DNA from: Pithys albifrons albifrons
Taxonomy: Eukaryota > Chordata > Aves > Passeriformes > Thamnophilidae
Assembly (NCBI RefSeq): GCF_047495875.1
Contig: NC_092497.1
Location: 27,037,889 to 27,101,888 of the forward strand
Reading direction: 5' to 3'
Length of the DNA stretch: 64,000 nucleotides
The notes beneath the pieces were generated by a model. The model worked only from the letters and a program-made list of their open reading frames with translations, did not search any database and was not told the origin of the DNA. The position numbers were made by a program, and so were the translations under genes. This document shows positions 1 through 13,205 of this stretch, one piece after another. Numbering within the stretch: the stretch's first letter is position 1; each line of letters opens with the position of its first letter.

Positions 1-245
1 CAAAAATAGGCCAAAGTTTCTCATTTTAAAATTATCTGCTAATGTGGCATTATAGTGGAAGGGAGGTTTTGATACAGTTTACAATGAATGTGTATGATTT
101 ACATAAGCTAGTAGAGGCTGACTCATATAACCAAAATTTTGTACGAAATTAAGAATAATATTTTATCATACACCTACTGAATTTAGAGTGTCTTGTGGGA
201 CAGGTGATATCTATTAAATTACAAACTCCATGTATTGTGTCTTAA
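1..245. other. non-coding, no feature seen
   Basis: AT-rich sequence with no convincing ORF, repeat or RNA gene. It runs directly into the CR1 tail that follows. Confidence 0.6.
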
Positions 246-304
246 TAGTTGGACTTAATGATTTTAGAGGTCTTTTCCAACCTTAATGATTCTGTGGTTC
301 TTTC
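246..304 (+). mobile_element. CR1: CR1 LINE 3' end (short fragment)
   Basis: The segment reads like the terminal part of a CR1 3' UTR in sense orientation: a GGACTTAATGATTTTAGAGG stretch, then TTTTCCAACC, then an imperfect ATTCTGTGGTTCT tail, which is the typical octamer-like CR1 terminus. It is only about 60 bp long and strongly 5'-truncated, as most avian CR1 copies are. I recognise the family by eye, so the exact 5' limit is approximate. Confidence 0.65.
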
Positions 305-3300
305 ACAAGGACTTTTACTTTATGAACCCTGAATATATTGGCCATATGTATATACAAACTTCAGAGATATAGTCTGCTTCTCCACCACATAATAAACATT
401 TTCATAACCTAATAAAGTAAGGATCAATCTTCTTATGATAAGGTAGACACCTAAAAATCAGTGTTATTTTATAGACAGGTTGTATCTTTCCAATGGGCAA
501 TGTAGATAAGCTCTGGGGCAAGGGATTAACTGGTAAATACATTAAAATATGTAAAGTTTGTAAAGAAAATATTTCCTCTTCTTACCTAGTAAGTGACACT
601 TGATGCCAGTACCTAAGATCTCGATTCTGAATCTTTTGGGTAATGTAGTACTCACAAAGAAAGTAGCAAGAAATGGATGTGTAAAACAGCACAGAACCTG
701 TTACATAGACCTATATCCAGCAAAGTACAAATCTTTCTAATGGTGCATTCTTTTAACACTGATATGTTGTAGGTGATGCTGAAAATTCTGAAATGACAGT
801 ATGAGAGGCTTTTATAGGAGGCATAAGTTTATTAGCAAATGAGTAAATAGTGTATATTGTGTTGGACACAGAGAGTGGAAGACCTGGTTTATTCACCAGC
901 TCAGTATGTAGAGATGAAATACAAATCAGCAAAACAGGCATCAGCCCTTATGAATATAATGACTTCAGACCTCAACCTTCCTGTTGTGTTTCAGATCTCC
1001 ATACCTCTGCTTTGCACTCACTCTCAAAAAATCACGTGCACACTGTTTTGCAGGTAGAGGGTGGAAACAGTGGTCCTCTTGGGATGTCTAAGATCAAAAG
1101 ACTGTTTTCATTTAACTTGATAGTTGTAGCCAAATACCTTATATTTCTGTAAGGATATGAAAGTTGAAAGTACTACTCAGCCTCCACATGTTATTAGCTA
1201 AATCATCATATCAAAGCTAGAAAAAAAGTTTGCCATGAAGGCATGACAAACGGCCGAATAGTTAAGTGCTGGTTTAATGATAAATTAAAAAGTGGGTTAG
1301 TTGATCTTCTGTTACAGATCAGAAAGAGAGAACTGGTTGCTTGGGTTTTGTCTTGACACTTCCAACAGTACTTCTGAAAAAAAGAGAGGTGGAGGTTGCT
1401 TTGATGATGGTCTTTGTCCACAAACATTCTCTCAAACAGGTCTACTTGAGCAAGATCTTCAGAACACAGAGAATTTTCTATGGAACAGTCTAGGTAGATT
1501 CAAGACAGATTTATTTTAGTTTCCCTTTTCCATGAATTGCAGCCCAAACTTACCACCTATTGTTTTTGTCCCCCTGCAGTTTACAAAAATAATTATTTTA
1601 GCAAAAAGTTGAATGTTACTACTTCAAGATATTCACTATTCAAGAAAATGCTTAAAATAGTTCTAGATTGTTCAGTTTTCTCTTTGCATTAAAAAAATGT
1701 GCTAGTATTGATATAGGCTTTAGCTACAAAGGGATTCATGAAGTGTGGAGAATTGCTAGGGCTATCTGATCAGTGCACATCCAATACTGCTTTCCTCTGT
1801 TCATACACAGCCTCTCTGTAGCTTTCCCAACAGGGTGCCTTTTGTTAAAAAAGCCCTGCTAGAGGTGTTTAGGAGCAAGAATCTCTCTTCCTTCAATGAA
1901 ACAACTTCAGAATTGCTGGTAACATTAAATTTGGTATTTAAGTTAATAAAACTTGGTATTAATTAGCTGGAGAAAGTAAAAACCCTCTTTTGCTGCTACT
2001 TCTGCCTGAAATACATGTGTTTTTAATTCTACAAGAGTGTGAAAGTGTAGCAATATGTAAATCCACATTCTCTGTTCAGGACTTGTTCCTAACTGCAAAG
2101 CCAATGAGATTCAAGGTCTAACTGTTATTGCTAAAAATCTTACATGTGTGTCCAGTAGAATCAAATGAAAACTTTGGTTATGAAGATTAAATGGGTGGAA
2201 GCAGCCAACTGGTCTACCATATAATCTCTGAAGAACAAGAAGTTGTCTCTCACATCTGGAAGCAATCATGACCCTATATAATTTCATTAAATTATCTTGT
2301 TTGGTTCATACTGTTGTTTTTAAATGTTGATTGCTGACAATGTTACATCTCAAGTGTTTCTACCTGCTTCCAGGGCGATAGAGTTACTTGGGAAAGAGTA
2401 AGTTATAGCTGAGTGTGGCTGGGAACTGAATTTCAAGAGTTTAGAGGCCCTCCCAAGGATATACAACTATGTTGATGCACAGCTAACTTGCAAGATCACA
2501 AAAGCTGAAAGAAACCTTTCCTTGCTCTTTGGATCTCTATGTTTTGGAGGTAATTTTATGAAATAATGTTCATAAGTGTCCCCCTTTTCCAAGACAGGGA
2601 ATTTTTCTTTACCTGTTGCCTCATGCCTGTTCTTCCTAAATGCTGATGATGTGCTTTGAGTAGGCTTGTGTTTTGTGTCCTGAGCATGATCAAGTCTAAG
2701 TCCAAGTCTGGACTAAGAGTTGCAGTTGCTGTGTGACTGTACTAGCTGTCAGCCAGGAGGAGGTCAGGCTGTATGTGACTGCTCTGAGGACATTATCGAC
2801 ATTATGGTCTGCCCTGTTAATAGTGGAAGGATGAGGTTTCATAACTCTTTCATCACCAAAAGGTGATGGGGCACTATGATGTACTCCAAATAAACTATGT
2901 TAGGCAGTGCTGGGAAACACTCTTCAGGAGAATCTGGGAGCTGTTATTTTCCCAGGGAAGAAAGAGAGGGCTGAGAAAGTAGTGGGATGAGGAAATGTTC
3001 GTGAAAGGTGGCTTTTGTCAGCAACTTTCACCTCGTGATTGATGCTGGGCGTTGGAGTGACTTACACAAACAGAACAAACAGCATGGCATTGCACTTAGC
3101 TGACTTTAATCACAGCAGTGTTTGCCTTCTGCAGGTTGTGATCAGTTTTTGATCAGTGAATTGAGACAGATCACCCCTGTGGAAAAGTATGCAATGAAGA
3201 AGTGAAAACATCCTGTTACATGAACAGAACGTCCTATTCAATCAATAATGCCTATAATTAGGAGAATGCAAATTTACACCAGAAGAAAGTATGCCTAGAC

Positions 3301-6247
3301 CTGTTGTAACAACTAAGCATAACAGATTAGTAGTGTAATTTACTGGCAAACGTGTAACCCATGGGTTCTAGTTTGCTCAGCTGTGGGAAACACCTGGGTT
3401 GTCTGTTCTTCTTGCCAGGGAAGAAGTGACGACAGCTGAAGATTTACTTGTCTGTCACACTTCTCTCTTATGGATGAGGGAGGAGCACAAAGGGAGGATT
3501 AAATAGGCAGATTTACTTAGAGAAGATATGTGGAAGGGCACAGGAAGCTGAGGTAGGGCTTTCCAACAGCTTAACCAAGCTGGTGAAGATAAAACTTCGT
3601 AACAGTGGCAACCGTTCAGAGGACAGGGAGATGTTCAAGTCAGCAGAGATAGGAGACTACTCCTGCTGGAGAAAAAAATGACTATGAGATAGCAAGAGCC
3701 AGGAATGAGACAGACAGTTCTCTGAAGACCAGGAGTGTAGTTGTCACCTGAATTCAGGACTGTGAACACAGCCATGCAACTGCCCATGTCTCTTGAGGTA
3801 TTCTATGCAGCCTTCATTTGAAAATATTCTGCAAAATTTAATTATTTGGGGAAAGGCAGCTGATTTGGTACACAATGCAAGGAGATAAGATGCTTTTGTA
3901 TCAGATTTTATCCTAGTTTCATGGTTATCTACTAAGCTATTACAGTAGTTGAAGGCTTTCTTCATAGAGTTGCATTGTGGTGTGTGACTCTTGCAATGTG
4001 ATGTTTTGTCAACTCAGCAAGGTACATGGCTAGAGCCTGCATTGCTTCCCCAGTCCTTCCTCAGAAAGATTAGGACCACCTGGAGAGGAGATGGGACATT
4101 TGTGGAAAGGGAAAACTAGTATGCAAGGGGAATAAGAACAGGATTTTTAGAAAACCGAAATTAACTTCCTTTGAATCAAAGACCCAATAAAGTGCCTTTA
4201 CACTCACATTTCATCGACTTCTCTAAACCAAAGCTTACTAGCATTTGTGTATACATACATGAAGAATACCTAGAAAACTCCTCTTCCCCTCATACGCAGC
4301 TGGCCTTTGCAGCACCCATGGGTGCTGACTGTATGCTGATAAGGATAGTATTAGAAGCTGCACAGGACAGAACAGACATCTGCATTGGATTTGAATAAAT
4401 CTTTCCGGCTGTGAGGTAGAGAATTATTATCAAATTAAATACCAGATTATGCAGTAACTACCACAAATATTCAAAATATTAATTTTAGGAGAAGTGCATT
4501 TTTTCACAACAAACTGGGAAGAATTGAAAAGGCCCATGATATTCTGTGGCTCGATCATCACTTGTTCTGTTCATGGCCTTGACTGACAGAAAGTTGTGTG
4601 GGAATAGATAACATTATTCTAAATTGGAGCAAAGAAGGCCAGACTGTGTTATCTGAAGCAGTAGCAACTTATGCTTGGACTGTACTGACCTGCCCACGAT
4701 GCTACTTGTTGTCTTGGGGCAGGAAGAAGACTCAGTTCTGCCTGACTGAACAATACCCAGCAGACTATTCAGTACTGAATCCACAAGAACTTACTGAACT
4801 GGTTAGATGCATTAGCAAAATGCTTTTAAAATCTTTCTTCGTTAAGTTTGATTGTGCAATTTAAAATTAGAATCTAAGAACAGCCCAAATATTCTCCCCT
4901 AGCTGATATACTGATTTTGTGCCCACTGACATGTATCCTGGAAACCAGAAGGTTTCTAGTGCATTTGTATTTACAAGTCCACAAGGATAGGCTCTGGGCT
5001 GTGCAATGGCAAAGATGGACAGAGAATATTGTGTAGATGATTCTACTGAACACTCACTTCAGTACACAAAGTCACAGGGGTGCAACCACACAAATGGTAA
5101 TTTTTTTTTCTGTCTTAGGCTGTGATAACAAGGGGTTACAAAAGAAGTTTGCAGTGTGGGACAGAAACAAATCCTGATTTTTCCAGAGCCTTAAATAGAA
5201 TCCAGACTTCCGGACCACCCTTACTCTCAAATTTAAAGAGCTGAATGGCTAGAAAGAAGCATAAGAAATCTGTTTAAAGTGAAATATCTTGTGATCCAAA
5301 GATCTCACATACATACTTTTTCCTTGATCAGTCTGGCAGTCATAAAGTTGTGCTAATATTCCAACTGTGCTAATCAATCCCTACTGTCCTGTAGAGTACA
5401 TGCCCGGAAGTACCTGGAATATGCTCAGGGTCCCCTGCAGTGTTGATAATGGAGTGACTTGCCATGCAGCCAGCACATATGAGAGCCCTGTTGTGCCAGC
5501 CCTGTAGTCCATTGCCCACCCCAGCTGCAGAATGGGGCTCTGTTAAGCTCAGTTGTGTCCAAGAAGCTGTTAGGACACATGCACCTTCCTTCTCATCCTC
5601 AGCTGTATCAAAGGAAACACATTTCAAAACAGAGGCAGACATGACCTAGTGGATAAATGTAATTATTTGCTTTTGGTTAGAGCCCAACTAATAATTTCAG
5701 CTTTGCATTCTCACTCATTTTTTCTTCCTTTTTTTTAAATGTCTGTTCTGAAAGGGCTTAAGAAACAGTCTTTAATTAACCAGTAAATAGAGATTTGTAA
5801 GATGCCTTTAATTACTGGAACCAGATTGTTTGCCAATACCAGTTTGCTCCCTGTTAAAGTGAAGTCAGCTTCTGGTATAAAGTGTTACAAAAACCTTTTA
5901 TTTGCATCATCCCTCTACTCCAACAGAAGTTCCTATTACATAAAGTGAGGACTTGTTTAAACCCACATATCCATGTACTGCTATTATTTGAACTGAAAAT
6001 GCAGGTGAAATTGGATTCACATGATGGCTCATGAAATTTAAAGTAGTATTCTCATTGCTGAATTTTGTTACATGATTAAAGTCTTGCAGTGTGTCTTGAC
6101 AGTCCAACTGAACAAGTCAGAAATTGACCAAGAACCTTGTTATACTAAATGTATGCCCTAAGTCAAGGCTCATAAGTAGTTACAAGAACTTTCTAATTTA
6201 GAGCCTCTTTTGAGGACTCCTAGATTGAACTGTTAGCCTCGTCTTAC
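305..6247. other. non-coding, no gene or repeat recognised
   Basis: Nearly 6 kb of unique-looking AT-rich sequence. The few ORFs of 60-100 codons (for example 850-1152 +, 4598-4864 +, 5370-5642 -) have no domain, signal peptide or splice context that I can support. There is a T-run near 5100-5110. Ancient decayed repeats may be present but I cannot name any. Confidence 0.55.
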
Positions 6248-6410
6248 TGAATCACAGAATGATTTAGATTGAAAAAGACCTCTGATATCATCGAGTCCAG
6301 CCATTTACTGATCACCACCTTGTCAACTAGACCAGGGCAACAAGTGGGACATCCAGTCATTTCTTGCAAACAAGTCTTCCAAGTATGCACTGATGGCTGT
6401 CAGCGTATTG
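6248..6410 (-). mobile_element. CR1: CR1 LINE 3' UTR fragment, antisense
   Basis: It starts with GAATCACAGAATGATTTAGA and continues through GACCTCTGA and ATCATCGAGTCCAGCC, which is the reverse complement of the avian CR1 3' end. The following part (CACCTTGTCAACTAGACCAG, then a segment near CAAGTCTTCCAAGTA) fits the same 3' region with decay. The right boundary fades gradually. Confidence 0.75.
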
Positions 6411-7624
6411 TTATTTTCTTCCCATGATTTGTCCCTCCTGCTTAGGGATATAAAATTGTGGTAATTTAACGCCTCTCAATGCCCCTCCTTTTTGTAATCA
6501 TCTAGCTTAAATTTTTCTTACCTGCTTAGTGTGAAACAAGGTCTTCTCTGCCTGACTGCATAAGGAATTCACAAGTCATTAACAGCTTATGTTAAAATAC
6601 CTGATGGGAATGTGCAAGATGCTTACAATGATATGTTTTCCTAAGGTGGGGAAAAATTATATTGCATGCTGCAAAGTAAGAATGACGATTGATCTAGGGA
6701 GATAGCTGAAGGACTTTGCCTTGTCCCAAGAATAGTTTATGATTTCCTGGAGAAATGCCAAACTAGTGTAAAATACTTCCATTTGAAACATCAGATTCTC
6801 CTCCAGCAGCAGCTTCACTGAGCTTCTTGCTCTCAAAGTCAGAAGCTGTTGTTAGAACAGGTTTTACCAGTTACTGCAATTCAGAGAACAGTTTAAATAG
6901 TTATATACTCGTGTTGTTGATTAATCTGTAAGAAAATTGCCCCTATTGCTCCAGTAACCACCTCAATGCACTAGGATGAACCTTTACTTCTTCAAGAGTT
7001 ATTGAGCAGCGCTGCTGCCTGGATTTAGCCCAAACACTGTATCAGCAGCAGTAGTGACCAAATTCCCAATCTAGAAGCCTGAGACTGAGAAAAACTAAGG
7101 TAGTGGGAGGAAAATGTTTAAATGGAACAGCTGTGGAAGAACACAATGAGATTCTATGGCTCTTTCTTCAGGGGAATGCTCTCCTGCTCTTTCCCTTGCT
7201 TCAGAGTGTATGTCAGATGGCACTACTTTTGGATGTAATTTGAAAACAGCTAGTAAATAATGAGTTGTGGAGGTGAAGGCTTTCCCCTCTTAATAATGGA
7301 CAAGCTATAGAAGGAAATGAGAGGATCAATGGGTATTGCTGAACAGGAAAGGGGATAGAAAACATTTGGTTGTAGGTGATGGAGAACAACACAAACAGAA
7401 AAGATCCAGGCCTATTAGGATTAATGTTGCATATCTCTAGCTATTATTAAATACAACAAAAGTAAGATGTAATTTCTTATTTTTGTAATACCATAGGTCA
7501 GTATATCTCACCTCACACAATGAGATCTCTCTGGTGCATGCAGATGTGCCAACCAAAATTTGTATGCCCCAAGTGAGATGTCCAGCATGAGAAAGAAACA
7601 AGCAACAAGTGTTGACAGATGTCA
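6411..7624. other. non-coding, no feature seen
   Basis: No ORF above background, no recognisable repeat and no RNA gene. Base composition is like the surroundings. Confidence 0.55.
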
Positions 7625-7870
7625 GAACATAAGAAAAAATGGATAGATCAACCTAGGGCCATTGAGTCTTAAATGCTAATTATGATGCCTACTGATGCAT
7701 TTCCAGTTCTTTTGTTGTCCTTAGAAGGATGTAATGGGAATGTTCTGTTTTCTTTGCTTCTCCAAAATCTGTTCAGAACCAAATAGACTGAAAACAGATC
7801 AGGGAATTCATTAGCCTCTTATTTGGCCTACCAGCCAGATTTTGGCAACAGTGTCTGTCATGGATTTTAT
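7625..7870 (-). mobile_element. ancient CR1-like relic, antisense (tentative)
   Basis: The start (AGAACATAAGAAAAAATGGA followed by TAGATCAACCTAGGGCCATT) resembles the antisense 3' region of the old CR1 subfamilies shared by birds, crocodiles and turtles. Later words such as GGAATTCATTAGCCTCTTAT are compatible. The match is weak and heavily diverged, and an alignment is needed to fix the limits. Confidence 0.4.
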
Positions 7871-9724
7871 CTTACAGATCTCTACAACAGCTCTTCATGT
7901 TTCTAATATATTATTCCTGACTTCATACTGCAAATATTGATGTGTGCTTTGGTCTCAAAGGAATTATGATAAAGTTTTCATTAGAGGAAGAAAAAAGGTG
8001 AACAGACGAAAGTGATTTTCTTAGATAAAACAGCAGGAAGGTTGGTGGCTTAGTGTCTGGACTCATAGATCTCTGGTTAGAATTGACTGACTTCTTTTTC
8101 CTCTTATGTGAGCTGAAAATGTATTTCCCAGTAGCTCATGTCAATATTGCAAAACTTCGTGAGAGTTCTCAAACCGTGGGTACATGAAGAAGTCACTGGA
8201 GATAACAAGTTGCTCTACATCAGCTGGTCTGCAGGTTCCCAAGCCTCCATGGTAAGGGTGAGGTAGTTTGAAATAGTGTGCCCTTTAAAGAAAAATGGAT
8301 GAACTAGTTTGCATTTGCCATGCGATATTATGGGATGAAAACATCCATGAAGGGGCTGTTTCTGTGGGAAAAAATGATGACTACTGGCTTGCTATACAAG
8401 GGCTACATGTTATGTCCTACACAGGATTAACCTCTGGAATACTAAGCAGAGTGCAGACAACGTCAATGTGTATGGTAGCTGTATTGTGTTGCATTACTTT
8501 CTCATGTGATGTAGTCCGTAGTAGTGGTTACTACTTCAGATATATCTTCGCTTGGCTAGAAGAAAGGTGAGCTGTTCTGGGATTATTAACCCAGCTGACT
8601 TCAAGAACATCATAAAAACAGCAGTCATCACAATGCCTGGTATGTCTCATTTAGTATATTGTCTGCCGATGGTCTTTAAACTTATATTCCATACAAAGGA
8701 AAGCACAAAGAATTCCTCAGCTCTTTGAATCTTTTAAAATACTGCAGCTATTTCCATTTAAAAAATTTGCTCTTGCTCAGTCTTATCCTAATAGTCATCA
8801 GGCTGGCTAGATAAACTATTGGTCTTTCATCTATATAATATGCTTTTGGCCTGAAGCAAAACCATAGTTGCTCAGTAATGTCATAAGAATGAAACTAAAA
8901 TAAATGTCCACTTGTAATGTCATTTCTCCAAGGTTTTCCTTTATGTGTAAAATACTCAGTCTAGCTGAACATTGTGGTGACTTCTTCAGGCAGTGGCTTT
9001 TGCTGTTAGGAGAAAACTATTACAAGGATTATCAGTTGAAGGGACAAGGTGCTTATTCTGCTCTCATTTCCACCAGCCTGGATCAGGACTAATTCTATTG
9101 ACTCCAAGGATTTAGTCACTGTGAGGGAAGAATGTGGGTGAAAAGGTGCTCATAAAACTGCAGCAGCATTTTGATGCCAATTAGCATTGTTAAACACCAG
9201 CAATCTGCTCTTGCCAGCAAGTGGCTCTCTAGAATTAGTGGAAGTGCTCTGAGTCCAGAAACAATCAAGATTTGCACTTGCACGAGGGCAATGCTTTTAA
9301 AGGGATGTCTGATAAAATGTATACCAGAGCCTTTCACTCCTCTTGTGTTGCCTTTTGAAAAACCACTTCTGTTCTGTTTTGCTTATATGTTTCTCAAGCA
9401 TTGATCTTTACCGTGGAGTTTAACATTTCACTTCCTATCTTATTTCCATCCTGTCAAATACATTATCAAATAACTGGAGCCACTTGTCTTTCATGATCAA
9501 AGTGATAGGGAGACTTGTGTTCTCAAGCTTTCTTGGCAACATGTCAAGAACAAACCTTTCTTGTGTGTAATATATAAAATACCATTTGTTACATCCGTAT
9601 TTGTTTGAAGAAATGGTAACTACATAGACTTTAGGAAGGTCATGAGAAATATAATTGAAGTAATACAGGAAAAACTAAACTCAGACATAGAGAGATTTTG
9701 CTTGGCTTTAGGGAATCAACACAG
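7871..9724. other. non-coding, no feature seen
   Basis: It holds a 91-codon ORF (8295-8570 +) and a few smaller ones with no motif. Nothing else stands out. Confidence 0.5.
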
Positions 9725-9815
9725 ATTCTTGGACTCAGAGGCCAGAAAGAACCTTATGATCTCTAATTTGGCTGGCTATATAATTTAAGCTACAGAATGT
9801 GATTTGATTTCTTGC
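9725..9815 (-). mobile_element. ancient CR1-like fragment, antisense (tentative)
   Basis: The words GACTCAGAGGCCAGAAAGAA and CCTTATGATCTCT resemble the start of an old antisense CR1 3' end (ccaaggccagaagggacc-type). The piece is short and old, and the right limit is a guess. Confidence 0.4.
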
Positions 9816-12800
9816 AGTGAGAATTACTTGTGTTCTTCATGAATTTCACAATTTGTAATATTTGCTTAGTAATTTATTTAAACTCAATTGCAGTAATATA
9901 AAATGCAGAGTAAATTTACCAGTTATTTTCCTGATTTTATGTACTATGCGGTCAGTGACCTGCAAACCCTTTGTGATCTCTGTGTTGTGAGAAGAACTCA
10001 AGGGCTGAAGTCATGGTGCCCTCTGAGTCTCAAGTAAATCTACAGGTCAATAAGCTTTTATTTCTAACCTTTTAACTGGCTCCAGTGGGCCATGAAGACC
10101 TAAATGCCAGCTCTTTCAGATTCCTGTGAAGCTTCAAGCCTCTTGAATCTAATTCTCTCTGAGAGTTTTGCACTCATATATTCAGGTCACTGATATTGGA
10201 AAAGCAACTTCCAGCCATGTGTGAGAGGGATGATTTGGGGCATCCAGGGATATGCAGCTAGTGCTACACAAGGAATTCAAGGCAGTCATGTAGCTCCAGA
10301 ATTACTCTTCTGTCTGAAAGTAGCTCTCAGCTATGTCTCACCTAACCACACTTTTCCAGGGAGAAGAACAGGGACACACATTCCTCATTTGTTTTATCTG
10401 GATGAGACCAATAATCTGCTGGTCACAGAGTAGCTTCTCTCCAACTCTGTTGTGTTCTCCGTTATAGACTCCAATACTTCCTTTCAGTAGTTCTAGCTTT
10501 TCCTTTCTTTCTAAGAATGACTTGCCTAATTGTGCTAAATCACTTGTCTATTCTCCTGTTTGTTCTAATAATTTCTATCTTGCAGGCTTCCAGAATGCTA
10601 TAAATTGCCTTTAGGGCCATTTTGAAGTCAACTGAGGGACTGAGGATGACAATATATTGTACTCAACAGCACCAGTGTGCAACAGCTCTACTGCTGGAGT
10701 GAAAAGAGTCAAGGAACAACTCTTTTTTTTATTATTATTATTTTCTTTTTTAATCACTTTCCCTATCTTCTCCCCACCCCTCCTCCCACTCTGTGCCCAG
10801 AAGATAATCTTGAAAAAAAAATAAGATCTATGTCTTAGGATCTCTTCCACTCTACTCAGAAGAATGGAAGTTAGGAGTTATTGAAAAGGCTGAAAATGGG
10901 ACTTGGCCTCTTTGAGACTTGTCTCTTGTTCACATTTTTGAGCACATGCGTGCAGTGCATACCCACACAACCATGCTTAATGGGGAAATACTGTCATGCA
11001 GTCATATGCTTTAATTCAGTTTCTCCTCCACCATCAGTTAAAGCTGTTGTCATACTGGGGGTAATGGTCTCCCTCTTGTCTCACAGAGAAAGGAAGACCA
11101 CGTGGGAATGGCAACACGAGCCTGCACTGATCATTCCTGGTGTCTTCCTAAGCAAGAGTATGAAGGTGTATGAGAGTATGAAGCCACCTTGGAGACCTCC
11201 CTTAAAACCAATCCTACCAGACACTGAGGCTGCGAACCTTGCTGGTGTTGCAGCTGAAGACTGTTCTGCAGAGCACAGCGGGGGTCAATGTGCCTATGTG
11301 CACTCAGGTGGATCACAGGTGCTTTCTAAGTGCCTGCAGCAGCATTAATGCAAAGAGAATAGTATTCCAGAGTTACGGCTGCAATTTCAGAGCAGATCAG
11401 CTGCTGACTTACACTCCTTTGTTGGCTGCTCTGTAAGGCCTCCCCCTCTTTCAATACAAATACATGAGAGAGACTCTTCTGTCTTTCCTGTGTTCATGAG
11501 GGCTTTCCTTAAAATTGAGAGGTCAAATCCTGTTTGCACATTTAAAAGTTGACTTCCCCTTTATCTTTGTACTTTGAGATAGTTGGAACATGTATTAAGC
11601 TGAGTTGTGAAAGACTAGAAAAAGGAGGCTGTGGGATATCTGTCATGGGATGTTTTTCAGAATAGGTTAGACAAAAATCTGTCAGGAATGGTTTAGGTAG
11701 AGCTGAGCTTGCCTTGGGGCAGGGGTACAAATGAAGTGACCCATCTCAGTCCTGCCCAGCCCTATTTTGTACAATTCTCTGCCTCCTTATTGGAATGCAG
11801 TCAGTGTCCAGTTTGTGCAGAACAATTCACATGTTCATTGTGGTGCAAGAGCCTGAATTCCCTGGGTACTTGTCAACCTTATGGGTTTGGTGCGCTGTGG
11901 GACTCAGTGCATGATGCTGCTCTGGCAGGAGTTGGTTCAGTGCAGTTACACTCTTCAGCACATTCATTCCTGATGGCTCATAAGGAAAAAGGCAGCCTGC
12001 CTCACTAGAGCTATCAGGACCCTGGGGTCAGAATGTCAATTCATATACTGCAAAATTGCCTGCTGTGGCTCAAGCAGACCAAGTTTCCAAGCTTTCAGTT
12101 TGGGGTTGTGGGTTACTGGAGAATGAAGTAGAGTAATTAATTGATTTATTCAAGTTTGGTCACTGAAAATCACTTAATTTCCACAGAGTGTTTCAGGGCC
12201 ATGGGATCCTAAAGCATCTATGGCTCTTTTGTTATGCACTAAAAGCCCAGAACAATATCAGCTCTGACAGCTCAGCCCTATCTTTCATTCCTGTTTTGAA
12301 TTATGGGCATACTGGAACAGGCTGCTGTGGGCAGCAGTGTGTTCAGACTTACGGTTGAAGTTCTTTGGCCAACTCGAGTTGGAGCATGACAAGGCACTTA
12401 TTGTCTTTATCCACTATCTCCTTACAGGTGCACAGAGCACCACATTTAGTTTCACTGAAGAACACATCTATTTTGTTTTTAATGTTGTATCAAGGACTGG
12501 ATCTTCTTAGGAATTCCCTTAAACTCATCTGGAACTCTTCAAGAGAGCCAAACAACTATCAACGTAGTATAATCACTAGGTACCATTTGGTTTTGAATTC
12601 TAATATGCTGTGATTATTTAAATACAGGTAGCTATATCTTTTACTGTCCCAGCCTGCTGCTAATGCAGATAGTCTAAACCAAAGCCTCCTGAAACATAGC
12701 ACAACTTTTCCTTGGACTTTGTTGGGATGCCAGGAACATTGCTACCATGGACAGAGTGCTGCTACATAGGAAAAAGCCAGGACTTGAACTTTAAGGACTT

Positions 12801-13084
12801 GCACACACAGTCAAGGAGATATTATTTGTATGACAAGCTCAGTGATTGCAGAAAAATGTAAGATAAACTTCTGTTTTTCTCAAAGAAAGTTCTTACAAAA
12901 ACTGAATTGGAAAATTTTCCTGTCATGACAAACATTATTGTGAAATGTTGATTTATTAAAAAGGAATCTCTCAAGAAACAGCAACTCTGTTGAAGATATA
13001 GCCAGGAAAGTCTTCTCACTAAGGACTGGAATTTCATGAGAGGGTGCCAGAGAAAAGGTGAAGGATGAAATGGAGAAGCTTAAC
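9816..13084. other. non-coding, no gene recognised
   Basis: It contains the longest plain ORF of this part, 10881-11348 + (155 codons). I do not accept it as a gene: there is no conserved motif, no exon structure, and one ORF of this length is expected by chance in 64 kb. A pyrimidine-rich stretch lies at about 10721-10800 (T-run, ATT repeats, then CT-rich). Confidence 0.5.
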
Positions 13085-13205
13085 ATCTGACTCTACTGGA
13101 TCAAACCAAAGACCCTGTTTTCTCTCAGGTTGGAACTAGTTGCCCATGGAAAGAATTTAAGAACAGGGAATGTATATAATGATCCTTCTTTACATATGCC
13201 CCATT
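13085..13205 (-). mobile_element. ancient CR1-like relic, antisense
   Basis: CTACTGGATCAAACCAAAGA followed by CCCTGTTTTCTCTCAGG, and further on AATGATCCTTCTTTACATAT, resembles the antisense 3' region of old archosaur CR1 copies (a tactgggtcagaccaaagg-type word, later a gtgatcc-type word). Divergence is high, consistent with an old insertion. Confidence 0.5.

Noticed and set aside
10881..11348. 155-codon plus-strand ORF
   Set aside because: No conserved motif, no exon borders, odd composition; one such ORF is expected by chance in this length.
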